A stretch of 64,000 bases of DNA from Vibrio sp. B1FLJ16 (GTDB lineage Bacteria > Pseudomonadota > Gammaproteobacteria > Enterobacterales > Vibrionaceae), in assembly GCF_905175385.1 (NCBI RefSeq), contig NZ_HG992750.1, forward strand, positions 186,001-250,000. The letters are read 5' to 3'. Both the position numbers and the translations under genes were made by a program. The notes below the pieces were generated by a model, which ran no database searches, was not told the origin of the DNA, and saw nothing but the letters and a program-made list of their open reading frames with translations. Shown here piece by piece: positions 27,347 through 36,639 of this stretch; position 1 is the first letter of the stretch, and each line of letters opens with the position of its first letter.

Positions 27347-28102
27347 TCATAGATTTACCAGCGGCGGAAGTCGACTAAAGTCGATGAGCGGTTTGGGGTT
27401 ATGATTTTCATTAGCAAACAAGAAACGCGGCTGGAATGAATTCCCATTGGACTTAAAGTTAGGTTTAGGCATATCTATTAACTGCAACAATGCATGAAAG
27501 CGGTTGACGTACTGCCGAGTCTCCTGGGGTAACCTGAGCTGCTGGAAATTACTTGTTCCTGCTTTTTTAATAGCACGGGCCACACGTCCTTCACCTGCAT
27601 TGTACGCAGCAAGAGTGAGAGAAATATTTTGATCAAATTTCTTGTATAAAAATGACAGGTAGTCCAATGCCGCTCCTGTACTTGCTTTTGTGTCAAAGCG
27701 TTCATCTTTATTTGAGTCTACCTTCAATCCGAACCGAACGGCTGTGGCGGGAATCAGTTGCCACAGGCCAGCCGCATTCGCGTGTGAAACCGCCTGCGGG
27801 TTGTAAGAGGACTCCAGCATAGGTACCAAAATGAGGCTGTTAGGTAGCGATCTCTGCTTTAACTGTTGTGATATATGATCCAGAGTCGGGCTGACAGAGT
27901 CGAGACGCTTAGCGATCTGAGTTTTGTATGGCGCTAAAACCTGATATTGCTGCTGAATATCTTTATTGCTAGGTTTCGCCTGACAAAATGACGACAAGAA
28001 AAGCAACATTACCGTAATAAGCAGAAGTCCCGTTGCACGTTGGCGGGGCGGAATCTGACGATGTGCAGAATGTGAAGATATAACTTGGTTGGCGGACGTC
28101 AT
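27347..28102 (-). CDS. Lytic transglycosylase (SLT domain)
   Basis: About 251 residues. A long basic N-region, one hydrophobic segment (TGLLLITVMLLFLSSF) and an SLT/MltD-like catalytic domain. The catalytic Glu is in LVPMLESSYNPQAVS. AAGLWQLIPATAVRFGL and LTLAAYNAGEGRVARAI are the family motifs. It cleaves peptidoglycan between MurNAc and GlcNAc in the periplasm. No LysM repeats, unlike MltD. I choose ATG 28102. A TTG at 28153 extends the frame by 17 codons, and neither has a good ribosome site. Confidence 0.85.
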   Translation of the reverse strand: MTSANQVISSHSAHRQIPPRQRATGLLLITVMLLFLSSFCQAKPSNKDIQQQYQVLAPYKTQIAKRLDSVSPTLDHISQQLKQRSLPNSLILVPMLESSYNPQAVSHANAAGLWQLIPATAVRFGLKVDSNKDERFDTKASTGAALDYLSFLYKKFDQNISLTLAAYNAGEGRVARAIKKAGTSNFQQLRLPQETRQYVNRFHALLQLIDMPKPNFKSNGNSFQPRFLFANENHNPKPLIDFSRLPPLVNL

Positions 28103-28357
28103 AATTGCGAGATACAGTACTTCTGTTGATTGAACACGGCGGGAATGCGTCAAAGGTTCTACTTTTGTTCAATACTTCGCCATTGAGCCGCAAATATAAA
28201 ATGTTTTTCATCCTTAACAAAGTAAGGCTTTTCTGAAAAGCGCAGCAGCTTTTAGATGTTTTTTGTTTTGGTTACCAACAGAGTATACGAGAACTCAACT
28301 ATATTAATAATTTCAAGAACGTTGTTGGTAGCACAACGAAAATAATAGGTAGCCTGC

Positions 28358-30148
28358 ATGCAAGTTGGTAATGAAGCTCTGGTGTTGTCAGCGGTTGGGG
28401 TTATTGGCTTAGGATGCCAGTGGTTAGCCTGGCGGCTGCGTTTGCCCGCGATACTTTTTTTACTTTTGGCCGGAATAATTATCGGGCCTTTTATGCAATG
28501 GCTAAAGCCAGACGAAGTATTAGGCAGCTTACTTTTTCCTCTGGTTTCTCTTGCAGTAGCGGTCATTCTGTTTGAAGGCAGCTTAACGCTAAATCTCAAA
28601 GAAATCCGTGGAGTAAGTGGAACCGTGTGGAGTATTGTCTCCATTGGGGCAATTGTTTCCTGGTTAGTTACGAGTGCTGCGACGCATTATTTTTTGGACT
28701 TTACGTGGGAGCTGGCCATGCTGTTTGGCAGTTTAACGGTTGTTACGGGACCGACGGTAATTGTACCCCTGCTCAGAACGGTAAGACCAAAAAGCGCTCT
28801 GGCCAACATACTGCGTTGGGAAGGCATCCTGATTGATCCGCTTGGTGCCTTGTTCGTTGTGATGGTTTACGAATTCATCGTATCTCACAGTGCGGTAAAT
28901 AGTGTCGAAGTATTCGCTAAGATTATTGGCATTGGTATTATTCTCGGTGTCGCATCGGGAGTTGCGGTTTCTGCCGTGTTGCGCCGGGGCTGGTTACCGG
29001 AATATTTACAGCCGTTTTCCGTTTTGATGGTCGTGCTTGGCGTATTCTCTGTTTCAAATCATTTAGAGTCTGAAGCAGGATTGCTCACCGTGACGGTAAT
29101 GGGGATGTGGCTTGCCAACGCGAAAGAGATCAATATTCAGCAGATTTTACATTTCAAAGAACACCTTACTATTCTGCTTATCACTGGCTTGTTTATCTTT
29201 TTAGCCGCCCGAATTAGTCTGGATGACTTTGCGGCATTGGGTACTGGCGCTATGATGCTGTTTGTATTTATGCAGTTGGTTTCGCGTCCGCTATCTATAT
29301 TCATATCTACGATACGCAGTAATTTAGAGTTTAAAGACAAGTTATTTCTCTCGTGGGTAGCGCCACGAGGTATTGTTGCAGCCTCCATTTCTTCTCTGTT
29401 TGCTATTAAATTAATTGAGTATGGTGTGAATGGGGCGAGTTTACTTGTCCCCATGACCTTTATGGTGATCATCGGCACGGTTGTTTTACAAAGTGTAACG
29501 GCTCGCCCGGTTGCGGTTGCACTGGGTGTGGCAGAGTCTGCACCAAGAGGTTTCTTATTGATTGGTGCTAATCGGGTAGCAAGAGAGATAGGTCAGGCAT
29601 TAGCGCGTTATGACAGACGCGTATTGATGACTGACTCAAACTGGGAATACATCAGCCAGGTCCGTATGCTTGGCCTGGACTCATATTACGGAAACCCAAT
29701 CTCCAGCCATGCAGATGATAACCTGAACTTGATTGGTATTGGTCAGGTGGTTGCGCTGACATCCGATCAGCACTTTAACATTATGGCTTGTATGCGATTT
29801 GTTGACGATTTCGGTGAAGATAAGGTGCATTGTCTGCGTAAAACGAAGGCAAATGGCAGTGAAAAACATTCAGTCGCCGAAGAGTATCATGGCAGGTTAT
29901 TGTTGGGGGGGAATGTTAGCTATAGTCAACTTGCTAGCTTGTTCAGTCGCGGCGCTGAAATTAAACATACCAGGCTGAGTGATAGTTTCACCTATCAAGA
30001 TTATCAGGTGCATCACAAGAATAACTTGGTCATTCCTCTCTTTTATGTAGAAGAAAAAGGCAGAATCTATTTCTGTGACGAACCAGAAGAATTTGCACCA
30101 GATGCCAACAGTACGGTCGTTTCTTTGCTTATGCTGGAAAAGAGCTAG
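28358..30148 (+). CDS. Cation:proton antiporter (CPA family) with RCK-like domain
   Basis: 596 residues. About 12-13 membrane helices (1-390). GSLTVVTGPTVIVPLL and LSWVAPRGIVAAS are the NhaP/CPA1 ion-path signatures. The C-terminal 190 residues contain a nucleotide-binding Rossmann-like TrkA-N/RCK domain (GFLLIGANRVAREIGQAL ... VLMTDSNWEYI). It should exchange Na+ or K+ for H+, gated by the cytosolic domain. Its stop lies 16 bases from the stop of the convergent SGNH hydrolase gene. Confidence 0.88.
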   Translation: MQVGNEALVLSAVGVIGLGCQWLAWRLRLPAILFLLLAGIIIGPFMQWLKPDEVLGSLLFPLVSLAVAVILFEGSLTLNLKEIRGVSGTVWSIVSIGAIVSWLVTSAATHYFLDFTWELAMLFGSLTVVTGPTVIVPLLRTVRPKSALANILRWEGILIDPLGALFVVMVYEFIVSHSAVNSVEVFAKIIGIGIILGVASGVAVSAVLRRGWLPEYLQPFSVLMVVLGVFSVSNHLESEAGLLTVTVMGMWLANAKEINIQQILHFKEHLTILLITGLFIFLAARISLDDFAALGTGAMMLFVFMQLVSRPLSIFISTIRSNLEFKDKLFLSWVAPRGIVAASISSLFAIKLIEYGVNGASLLVPMTFMVIIGTVVLQSVTARPVAVALGVAESAPRGFLLIGANRVAREIGQALARYDRRVLMTDSNWEYISQVRMLGLDSYYGNPISSHADDNLNLIGIGQVVALTSDQHFNIMACMRFVDDFGEDKVHCLRKTKANGSEKHSVAEEYHGRLLLGGNVSYSQLASLFSRGAEIKHTRLSDSFTYQDYQVHHKNNLVIPLFYVEEKGRIYFCDEPEEFAPDANSTVVSLLMLEKS

Positions 30149-30163
30149 TTTTATCTTTTACGG

Positions 30164-30967
30164 TTAATTCTTGGTTAGAGTGTTAGCTGTATTTGCCTGA
30201 AAGCGCTGAACGGTTTCCCATGCGACTATTTGTAATCTCCTTGCGGTTTTATCTGACATATTGGTACCAACGGGGACTGCGCCCCCTAGAGGAGACCGAT
30301 TGTAAAGGGTCGTAAAAAATACGGCTGCCGCAAGGTAGGTGCCTGCTTGTGTTGGATGTTTTCCATCGCGGCGATAAAGCTCGATCTCTGGGTACCTTTT
30401 GATGCTTTCTGCAAATGCCAAGCCGACTGGTGCAACGTAACCGCCAGTTTCCTTCGCTATATCTTGATATGCTTTCGAAATCTCTTGGGTTTGTTCAGGA
30501 TGGGTTTTTCGCGCCCAGGTCATGAAGTAAACGACTTTAGAACCCGCCCGATGCGCAATTTTAGCCATGGTTTTTGCAGACTTCTCGAAGTTCTCACGAG
30601 TCGATTCTTGTGGCGATATAGGTTCCATTGAATGACCTTGGAAGACGACAACATCCCAAAGTTGTAGCGTGTTTTGGTAATGTAGTTGTTTTTGATGTAA
30701 GGCCAAATGAGCGGTTGACTTAGTAACAGCTTGGAACGTGTAACCTTCTGCGTTGTTACGTAGTATGGAGCTTGTTAAATCACGCAGTCGCTTAGGCAGT
30801 CCTTTGTTGGAATAGGTAAACGAGTTCCCATACATCACAACCGATTTGTTCTCACCGTCCATTTTCGCTGTTGGTGATGGAGCAATGATGGTTTCGGCGT
30901 TTACTGTAAAACAACCAAGTGTTAGAGCTGCTATTAATAGGAAAGTTTTAAATATCCTTTTCGACAT
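30164..30967 (-). CDS. Secreted SGNH/GDSL-type hydrolase
   Basis: 267 residues with signal peptide (to about residue 24, VNA-ET). The GDSL block I is VVMYGNSFTYSN, with Ser in GNSF. Block III-like VFQGHSMEP follows, and block V is DGKHPTQAGTYLAA, providing Asp/His. These make a periplasmic esterase or lipase-like enzyme. Substrate unknown. The ATG at 30967 lies at the left end of a 654-base gene-free stretch. Confidence 0.75.
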   Translation of the reverse strand: MSKRIFKTFLLIAALTLGCFTVNAETIIAPSPTAKMDGENKSVVMYGNSFTYSNKGLPKRLRDLTSSILRNNAEGYTFQAVTKSTAHLALHQKQLHYQNTLQLWDVVVFQGHSMEPISPQESTRENFEKSAKTMAKIAHRAGSKVVYFMTWARKTHPEQTQEISKAYQDIAKETGGYVAPVGLAFAESIKRYPEIELYRRDGKHPTQAGTYLAAAVFFTTLYNRSPLGGAVPVGTNMSDKTARRLQIVAWETVQRFQANTANTLTKN

Positions 30968-31621
30968 AATTTCTTGAACCTCGTAATGTAGAGGAGTGAT
31001 AGCATCGTCACTGATTTCTGTATTGTTGCTTAAATATTAGTTTTATCTATAAGAAACCGTAGCAGTTTACTTGGATTCCTCAAGTACGCTTTGAGAGCAG
31101 AGCAAAGCGATGAACTTTATACCCAAACAACCTCGAGATGCTAGGTTCAGCGAGAATGGCTTGGTTCTCAGTCGCGGCAACGATTTGAAGATCTAGTCAT
31201 TCTAAATCAAAAATCGTTAACAAAGGCTGTGAGCCAAGACAGCTCGCCCTTCGGGAGCGTGTCACTGACACGATTTCAGCGTCAAATAACTTGGAAATAG
31301 CTCGCTATTCCCTACGTTATTTTCCTTGAACTTGTGCCAGTGACAACGCTCTGAATCCTGCATCTTGAAGTCGTTTGGGTATATACTCTTTATCGACTTA
31401 TGAGTTGTCTTTAAATGTTAATTGGCGCCCTGTACGTTTATTGCCCAAAATTATAGAAATCTCTAACTTTACGCGCTTTAAAATGCGGAGTTAGCATGAG
31501 CGAGAGTAAAGCGTAAGGGCAGTAGACTTGGGTAAATAATGTGATCAATTCAGTGATTTGGCGTTGACGTAACTGATAAGTATCGCAATACTGCGCGCCT
31601 GTTTTACTTTAGGGTGACATT
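30968..31621. other. Gene-free region carrying a repeat element
   Basis: 654 bases between the SGNH hydrolase and fni. The centre is a 266-base element with terminal inverted repeats (listed separately). The remainder, from 31384, is AT-rich and should carry the fni promoter. Confidence 0.6.
31118..31383. repeat. Palindromic-ended intergenic repeat element (MITE-like)
   Basis: The left end TATACCCAAACAACCTCGAG and right end (read on the minus strand) TATACCCAAACGACTTCAAG form about 24-bp terminal inverted repeats, both continuing ATGC. The 266-base interior has no ORF but contains small hairpins (for example GTGTCACTGACAC near 31260). No transposase. The same end sequence appears 1.25 kb away at 32637-32688. 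Confidence 0.75.
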
Positions 31622-32659
31622 ATGGCATCGCAAACCAACCGAAAAGACTTGCACCTGGATGCAGTTTTACATCATGACATGAACATGAAGTTCAAAACTG
31701 CAGGCTTCGAGTCTGTTGAGTTTGAGCATTGTGCGTTGCCAGAATGTGACTTTAACGCCATTGACCTGTCGACTGAATTTTTAGGAAAAAGACTGGCGCT
31801 GCCTTTTTTAATCAGTTCAATGACCGGCGGGGCAAAAGACGCGGAAGCGATCAATTGTCGATTAGCTGAAGCGGCAAGTGAACTGGGCATCGCAATGGGA
31901 GTCGGTTCACAGCGTATCAGTCTGGAACAAAGCCAGCACTCGGGCTTGGGTAAGACCATTCGAGATTTAGCGAAAGATGTACCACTATATTCCAACCTGG
32001 GCGCAGCACAGCTACGCGATAAAGCGAACTTAGATAATGCACAACGAGCGGTAGACGCCATTGCTGCCGACGCCCTGATTGTCCACCTGAATCCTATGCA
32101 AGAAGCCTTTCAGGCTAATGGCGACCATAACTGGATTGGTGTGATACATGCCATTGAGAAACTAAAGTCGCGCGTGAATGTTCCGATCATCATTAAAGAA
32201 GTTGGCTTTGGTATCAGCGGGGCAATGGCAACGAGACTGGTCGATGCGGGTGTCAATGCCATCGATGTCGCCGGAGCAGGCGGTACCAGCTGGTCCGCAG
32301 TCGAAGGATTTTGTCAGGACAACGCCCGTATGAAACGAGCGGCGGAACTGTTTCGTGACTGGGGCATATCAACTGCGCGTTGCCTTGAACAAATTCACAC
32401 CCAATACCCGACACTGCCTTTAATTGCATCTGGTGGCGTGCACAATGGGCTGGAAGCTGCGAAAGCTATTCACTTGGGCGCTAACTTAGTCGGTCAGGCT
32501 GGTGCTGTACTTAAAGCTGCAACACTAAGTACCGAAGAGGTTATCGAACACTTTGAACAGCTGGCACTTGAGCTGCGATTAGCCTGTTTTGGAACCGGGT
32601 CGGCGAACCTCATCTCATTGGTGAATGCCAAGCGTTTATACCCAAGTCATTCTCGTTGA
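31622..32659 (+). CDS. fni: Isopentenyl-diphosphate delta-isomerase, type 2 (FMN)
   Basis: 345 residues. It interconverts IPP and DMAPP for isoprenoid synthesis, using FMN and NAD(P)H. RKDLHLD at the N-terminus, LISSMTGGAKDAEAIN, GVGSQR, LNPMQEAFQANGD, IIKEVGFGIS, GAGGTSWSAVE and IASGGVHNGLEAAKAIHLGA are the FMN-binding and catalytic motifs of the TIM-barrel enzyme. The last six codons (YPSHSR) lie inside the repeat at 32637-32688, so the C-terminus was set by a repeat insertion. Confidence 0.93.
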   Translation: MASQTNRKDLHLDAVLHHDMNMKFKTAGFESVEFEHCALPECDFNAIDLSTEFLGKRLALPFLISSMTGGAKDAEAINCRLAEAASELGIAMGVGSQRISLEQSQHSGLGKTIRDLAKDVPLYSNLGAAQLRDKANLDNAQRAVDAIAADALIVHLNPMQEAFQANGDHNWIGVIHAIEKLKSRVNVPIIIKEVGFGISGAMATRLVDAGVNAIDVAGAGGTSWSAVEGFCQDNARMKRAAELFRDWGISTARCLEQIHTQYPTLPLIASGGVHNGLEAAKAIHLGANLVGQAGAVLKAATLSTEEVIEHFEQLALELRLACFGTGSANLISLVNAKRLYPSHSR

Positions 32660-32688
32660 ACCGAGCATCTTGATGTTACTTGGGTATA
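32637..32688. repeat. Short inverted repeat with the same ends as the upstream element
   Basis: TATACCCAAGT...ACTTGGGTATA arms (11 bp) enclose GAGCATCTTGATG. The sequence matches the terminal repeat family at 31118-31383 and overlaps the fni stop codon. As RNA it would form a hairpin at the fni 3' end. Confidence 0.7.
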
Positions 32689-32842
32689 TAAGCCTTTTTG
32701 TCGTGTGGCTCCAGATTAATTTTCGGTGTCTTAACACGTAGGCTGATAATTTCGTTATAGTTTATAAAATTTTACATCAAGATACAGAGTCTGAGAACGC
32801 TGATTCTGTGATGATGCTTAGCTAGTATGGAACCTAAATCTT

Positions 32843-33106
32843 ATGAAAAAACTGGTAATGTTACTGTTGGCGTCTGCAGCTTTAACCGCTTGTAGCGATG
32901 AGGTTGGCACTGAAAAATGGTGCAACGACCTTCGAGACAAACCAAAAACGGAATGGACAACAGATATTGCCGTGGACTTTGCTAAACACTGTGTCCTTCA
33001 AGATAGTGTAGGTAGCGAACAGTGGTGTAAGGATCTGAAAGAAAAACCAAAAGGTGACTGGACGGCTAACGAAGTCTCAAGCTTTACCAAGCACTGTATT
33101 TTCTAA
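32843..33106 (+). CDS. DUF3012 lipoprotein with two tandem domains
   Basis: 87 residues. Lipobox LTAC (Cys17), then two copies of a 33-residue unit: VGTEKWCNDLRDKPKTEWTT... and VGSEQWCKDLKEKPKGDWTA..., each ending (F)AKHC or (F)TKHC. The single unit is DUF3012, whose members normally carry one copy. Each unit has two Cys (W-C ... H-C), suggesting paired disulfides in the periplasm. Function unknown. Confidence 0.8.
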   Translation: MKKLVMLLLASAALTACSDEVGTEKWCNDLRDKPKTEWTTDIAVDFAKHCVLQDSVGSEQWCKDLKEKPKGDWTANEVSSFTKHCIF

Positions 33107-33140
33107 TTGAGCCTTGTGTGCAATTGACTCCTTTAAAAGG

Positions 33141-33164
33141 GCCAAGCGAATGCTTGGCTTTTTT
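33141..33164 (+). terminator. Terminator after DUF3012 gene
   Basis: GCCAAGC/GCTTGGC with a 4-base loop and TTTTTT. Confidence 0.92.
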
Positions 33165-33180
33165 GTGTATTCATTAGCTT

Positions 33181-33531
33181 TTACTGCACGTGCTTAAACT
33201 CTTCAAAGCCACCTGCGTTGTGTAAGTTGGTGAAGCCTTGCGATTGTAAATATTGGTAGGCTTTTCCCGAACGGTTGCCACTGCGGCAATACAGTACAAT
33301 CATTTTGTTTTTATCGATGTCTTTAAAATGCTTATCTAGCTCTGAAAGCGGAAAGTTAAGCGCGTTGTCTATATGGCCTTCTGCGTATTCTTGAAGAGTG
33401 CGGACATCGACGACCAATGCACCTTGTTCAATTAACTGCCAACCCTGTTCTGCACGCTCAGATGCTATTGTTGTCGGAACTACCAAATAGGTCACAACTA
33501 GCGTGATCAAAAGAGAAATTGATTTGTTCAT
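33181..33531 (-). CDS. Periplasmic rhodanese-like protein
   Basis: 116 residues. Signal peptide (MNKSISLLITLVVTYLVVPTT..A-S) then one rhodanese domain. VVDVRTLQEYAEGHIDNALNFPL and the active-site loop YCRSGNRSG, with the catalytic Cys, are intact. Six-residue loop size fits PspE/GlpE-type sulfurtransferases. I start at ATG 33531 for its signal peptide and GGA upstream. Sulfur acceptor unknown. Confidence 0.85.
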   Translation of the reverse strand: MNKSISLLITLVVTYLVVPTTIASERAEQGWQLIEQGALVVDVRTLQEYAEGHIDNALNFPLSELDKHFKDIDKNKMIVLYCRSGNRSGKAYQYLQSQGFTNLHNAGGFEEFKHVQ

Positions 33532-33644
33532 TACCGTACGATCCTTATATTTCAGTATATATTCCAATACTAAAACCAATAGTTGGTCACGTCAGTAGCG
33601 TAAAGTAAATTGGTTAATAGAGTAAACCAATACGGAAATAGGAA

Positions 33645-34007
33645 ATGGAAAACCTGAATATTGTAGAAATAAAGTCGTTTGTTCCTGCCAGGGATTATGA
33701 ACTTTCGAAAGGTTTTTATCAGGAAATAGGCTTTGAAATGGCGTCAGATGTTGGCGATGTTGCCTACTTCTTTCGCGGGGATTGCTCATTCCTTTTGCAA
33801 AACTTTTATGAGCCCGAGCACTGCAATAACTTTATGATGCACTTGCTGGTGGAAGATGTCGAAAGCTGGCACCAACATCTATCACACGTTAATCATGAGA
33901 AGTTTGGTTCCCGTCTTACTGAACTGGTTGATCAGCCGTGGGGAATGCGTGAGTGTTGCCTGTTCGATCCAAGTGGTGTTTTGTGGCGTATCGCTCAGAA
34001 CATCTAA
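33645..34007 (+). CDS. VOC-family (glyoxalase-like) protein
   Basis: 120 residues, a single vicinal-oxygen-chelate domain made of two beta-alpha-beta-beta-beta halves (FVPARDYELSKGFYQEIGFE; LVEDVESWHQHL; MRECCLFDPSGVLWRIAQ). Such proteins act as dimers in lyases, dioxygenases or resistance. Substrate unknown. AGGAAATGG overlaps its start. Confidence 0.75.
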   Translation: MENLNIVEIKSFVPARDYELSKGFYQEIGFEMASDVGDVAYFFRGDCSFLLQNFYEPEHCNNFMMHLLVEDVESWHQHLSHVNHEKFGSRLTELVDQPWGMRECCLFDPSGVLWRIAQNI

Positions 34008-34080
34008 CATCATTCGAAAAGTCCAACTCACAGCTACAAGCGACGAAGTGGTCACTTACTTTTTTAAAATGTGGCACTAA

Positions 34081-35043
34081 CTAGATCTTTTGCCTTGTTT
34101 CCGTCGGAGATTCACCAAAGAGTTTTCTATAGCTTTGGCCAAACTGGCCTAGATGGAAAAAGCCGAAGTCAAAAGCTATCTCTGCGATATTGCGGCTGTC
34201 TTGTGGATCTTGAAGAGTCCGGCGTACCTGATTTAGCCGCATTCTTTGAATGAACTGTTTAGGAGAAGTATCGCAGCACGCTTCAAAGGTATATTGCAAT
34301 GTTCTGCGGCTCACATGCACAGCGTCGCAGAGTTCAGTGACCGTAATCGGTGAGCGGTAATCCTGATTTTCCAGATATTGCTGAACGCGGTTCATGACTA
34401 CTTGTCGCTGATTGCCAGCGTTAGGCGTAGCTTTTAATGGTGAGCTACTACTAGTTTGTAAATTCAGAGAAAAGAGCTCTGTCAGGACATCCTTGACGAC
34501 AGACTGATGTGTTTCACACGACCATCTTGTCTGACTGGGTTCAAGCAGTATCCCTAAGTAATATTTCAGCTGCCGGATATGGTGTTCATTTAAGCCAGAT
34601 AAGTACAGCTCTTGCCCTTTAAAGTCATCGAGTTCGAGCTGCTCTTTGAGCTGTTGAACAAAGTCTTGTTTTAGCACCATGCCATAAATCGAAAACGCTT
34701 CTGGTGTAATTAACTCGAAGTCCACGCCTCCTTGACGAACCAAGAGCTTATCAGCGCCCAGTTGTGAGTGGTTGATATGCAGTGATTTATTCTCAACGCT
34801 TATTCCAAGCCAAACTCCACCTTCTTCTACACGGCATTGCTGCTTAAGTGCGCGGTTGCTGTCTTCCCGAAACACATGAACACTAGAAAACCGCCGCTCT
34901 CTGATTTGTCCGAGGAAGCGGCCATTACTGATTTGGTCGTATTCCTGCTGCCAATTGACAAGGCTTGCCGCTTGCTGGTTTGCATCTTTTGTGGGATGCG
35001 TGCACAAATGTGGTGCAATGTGACACGTTCCATCATTGACCAT
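34081..35043 (-). CDS. AraC-family regulator, EutR-like
   Basis: 320 residues. The C-terminal AraC double HTH is evident (VTELCDAVHVSRRTLQYTFEACCDTSPKQFI; IAEIAFDFGFFHLGQFGQSYRKLFGESP). Order and FHLGQF-type second helix resemble EutR, the ethanolamine/cobalamin-responsive activator. It lies divergent from eutB, the natural target. The 183-base shared region holds both promoters. Effector specificity is inferred. Confidence 0.85.
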   Translation of the reverse strand: MVNDGTCHIAPHLCTHPTKDANQQAASLVNWQQEYDQISNGRFLGQIRERRFSSVHVFREDSNRALKQQCRVEEGGVWLGISVENKSLHINHSQLGADKLLVRQGGVDFELITPEAFSIYGMVLKQDFVQQLKEQLELDDFKGQELYLSGLNEHHIRQLKYYLGILLEPSQTRWSCETHQSVVKDVLTELFSLNLQTSSSSPLKATPNAGNQRQVVMNRVQQYLENQDYRSPITVTELCDAVHVSRRTLQYTFEACCDTSPKQFIQRMRLNQVRRTLQDPQDSRNIAEIAFDFGFFHLGQFGQSYRKLFGESPTETRQKI

Positions 35044-35226
35044 ACTTTCTTCCCGTGTTCTTGCAGTGAATCATTTTAGAGCAAATGGTAAATAACCATC
35101 TGTTTATTCGCTGATTTTTAGTTTTGCCGATTTTTGATAACGCTCTGGAATACATTTGGCAATACTTTTAAAAATGCTTATTGATAGTTCAGCAAAAAGA
35201 GCGCCAAGTCGCAAGGAGGGTGATGC

Positions 35227-36639
35227 ATGACGGCAACTTATCGTCGGCAACAGGGAAGTAAGGTGTATACCTTTGAGTCATTGGCGGACTTGATGGCTAA
35301 AGCAACGCCGGAACGTTCTGGCGATGCGTTGGCGGGAGTTTGCGCCGAATCAGCGGCAGAGCGTGTGGTAGCGCAAATGACCTTGTCTGAATTGCCACTA
35401 AAAACGTTTCTCAATGAAGTGGTCATCCCTTATGAGAGTGACGAAATCACACGATTAATCATCGACACTCATGACCGTGAAGCATTTCAGCCGATAGAGC
35501 ACTTGACGGTTGGAGACTTTCGTAACTGGTTGTTAAGTGATCAGGCGGATAGTGTCACTCTCGCCAGAGTTCGTCCCGGTTTAACCCCGGAAATGGTGGC
35601 TGCTGTCAGTAAAATTATGCGCAACCAAGATCTGATTCTTGTCGCAAAAAAGTGTGAGGTGTTGACAGCTTTTCGTAACACAATTGGCTTGCCGAGCCGT
35701 TTATCTACTCGCTTGCAGCCAAATCATCCGACGGATTCTCTAAACGGCATCGCCGCGACGATTTTTGATGGCCTGATGTACGGCAATGGTGATGCAGTAA
35801 TTGGCATCAACCCCGCGACTGACAACGTACCTCAGGCCGTCAAACTGATGAAATTGATGGATGAGGTTATCCAGCATTATCAGATCCCAACCCAGTCCTG
35901 TGTCCTGACTCATGTGACTAACACGATTGAGGCGATTGAGATGGGCGCGCCGGTCGATTTGGTTTTTCAGTCAATAGGCGGAACACAAGGTACCAATGAC
36001 ACCTTTGGTATTAATCTGGCCGTCTTAAAAGAGGCCCACGAAGCGGCGTTGTCACTTAACCGGGGCACGGTTGGTAACAACGTAATGTACTTCGAGACAG
36101 GTCAGGGCACCGCATTGTCGGCTAACGCCTTTCATGGTGTTGATCAGCAAACCTGTGAGACACGGGCGTATGCTGTGGCAAGGCAGTTTGACCCGTTATT
36201 GGTCAATACGGTCGTGGGCTTCATCGGCCCAGAATACTTATTCGACGGTAAACAAATCATTCGTGCAGGTCTGGAAGATCACTTCTGTGGCAAGCTGCTT
36301 GGGCTGCCGATGGGCTGTGATATCTGTTACACCAACCATGCTTATGCGGATCAGAACGATATGGATAATCTACTCACGCTGTTAGGCGTTGCTGAGTGCT
36401 CTTTCATCATGGGGATCCCTGGTTCAGATGACATCATGCTTAACTATCAAACCACTTCGTTCCATGACGCTTTATACGCGAGAAAGGTACTAGGGTTAAA
36501 GCCTGCGCCTGAATTCGAGCAGTGGCTTACGGACATGCAGATTTTCGAAAACGTAAGTGAGGTTCGTTTGAACGACCAGATTTCCAGCTCGTTTTCCGGA
36601 GCCATTGCACAACTGAATAAGGATCGTTCTCATGGGTAA
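35227..36639 (+). CDS. eutB: Ethanolamine ammonia-lyase large subunit
   Basis: 470 residues. Adenosylcobalamin-dependent conversion of ethanolamine to acetaldehyde and ammonia. Hallmarks include RPGLTPEMVAAVSKIMRNQDL, SRLSTRLQPNHPTDS, DGLMYGNGDAVIGINP, GGTQGTNDTFGINL and the C-terminal GIPGSDDIMLNYQTTS. AAGGAGGGTG precedes the ATG. Its end overlaps eutC by 8 bases, as usual for the coupled pair. No shell or reactivase (EutA) genes are nearby, so this is a minimal cytosolic pathway. Confidence 0.95.
   Translation: MTATYRRQQGSKVYTFESLADLMAKATPERSGDALAGVCAESAAERVVAQMTLSELPLKTFLNEVVIPYESDEITRLIIDTHDREAFQPIEHLTVGDFRNWLLSDQADSVTLARVRPGLTPEMVAAVSKIMRNQDLILVAKKCEVLTAFRNTIGLPSRLSTRLQPNHPTDSLNGIAATIFDGLMYGNGDAVIGINPATDNVPQAVKLMKLMDEVIQHYQIPTQSCVLTHVTNTIEAIEMGAPVDLVFQSIGGTQGTNDTFGINLAVLKEAHEAALSLNRGTVGNNVMYFETGQGTALSANAFHGVDQQTCETRAYAVARQFDPLLVNTVVGFIGPEYLFDGKQIIRAGLEDHFCGKLLGLPMGCDICYTNHAYADQNDMDNLLTLLGVAECSFIMGIPGSDDIMLNYQTTSFHDALYARKVLGLKPAPEFEQWLTDMQIFENVSEVRLNDQISSSFSGAIAQLNKDRSHG

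Noticed and set aside
35044..35226. A cobalamin riboswitch before eutB
   Set aside because: No B12-box-like sequence or long structured leader is visible in the 183-base region.
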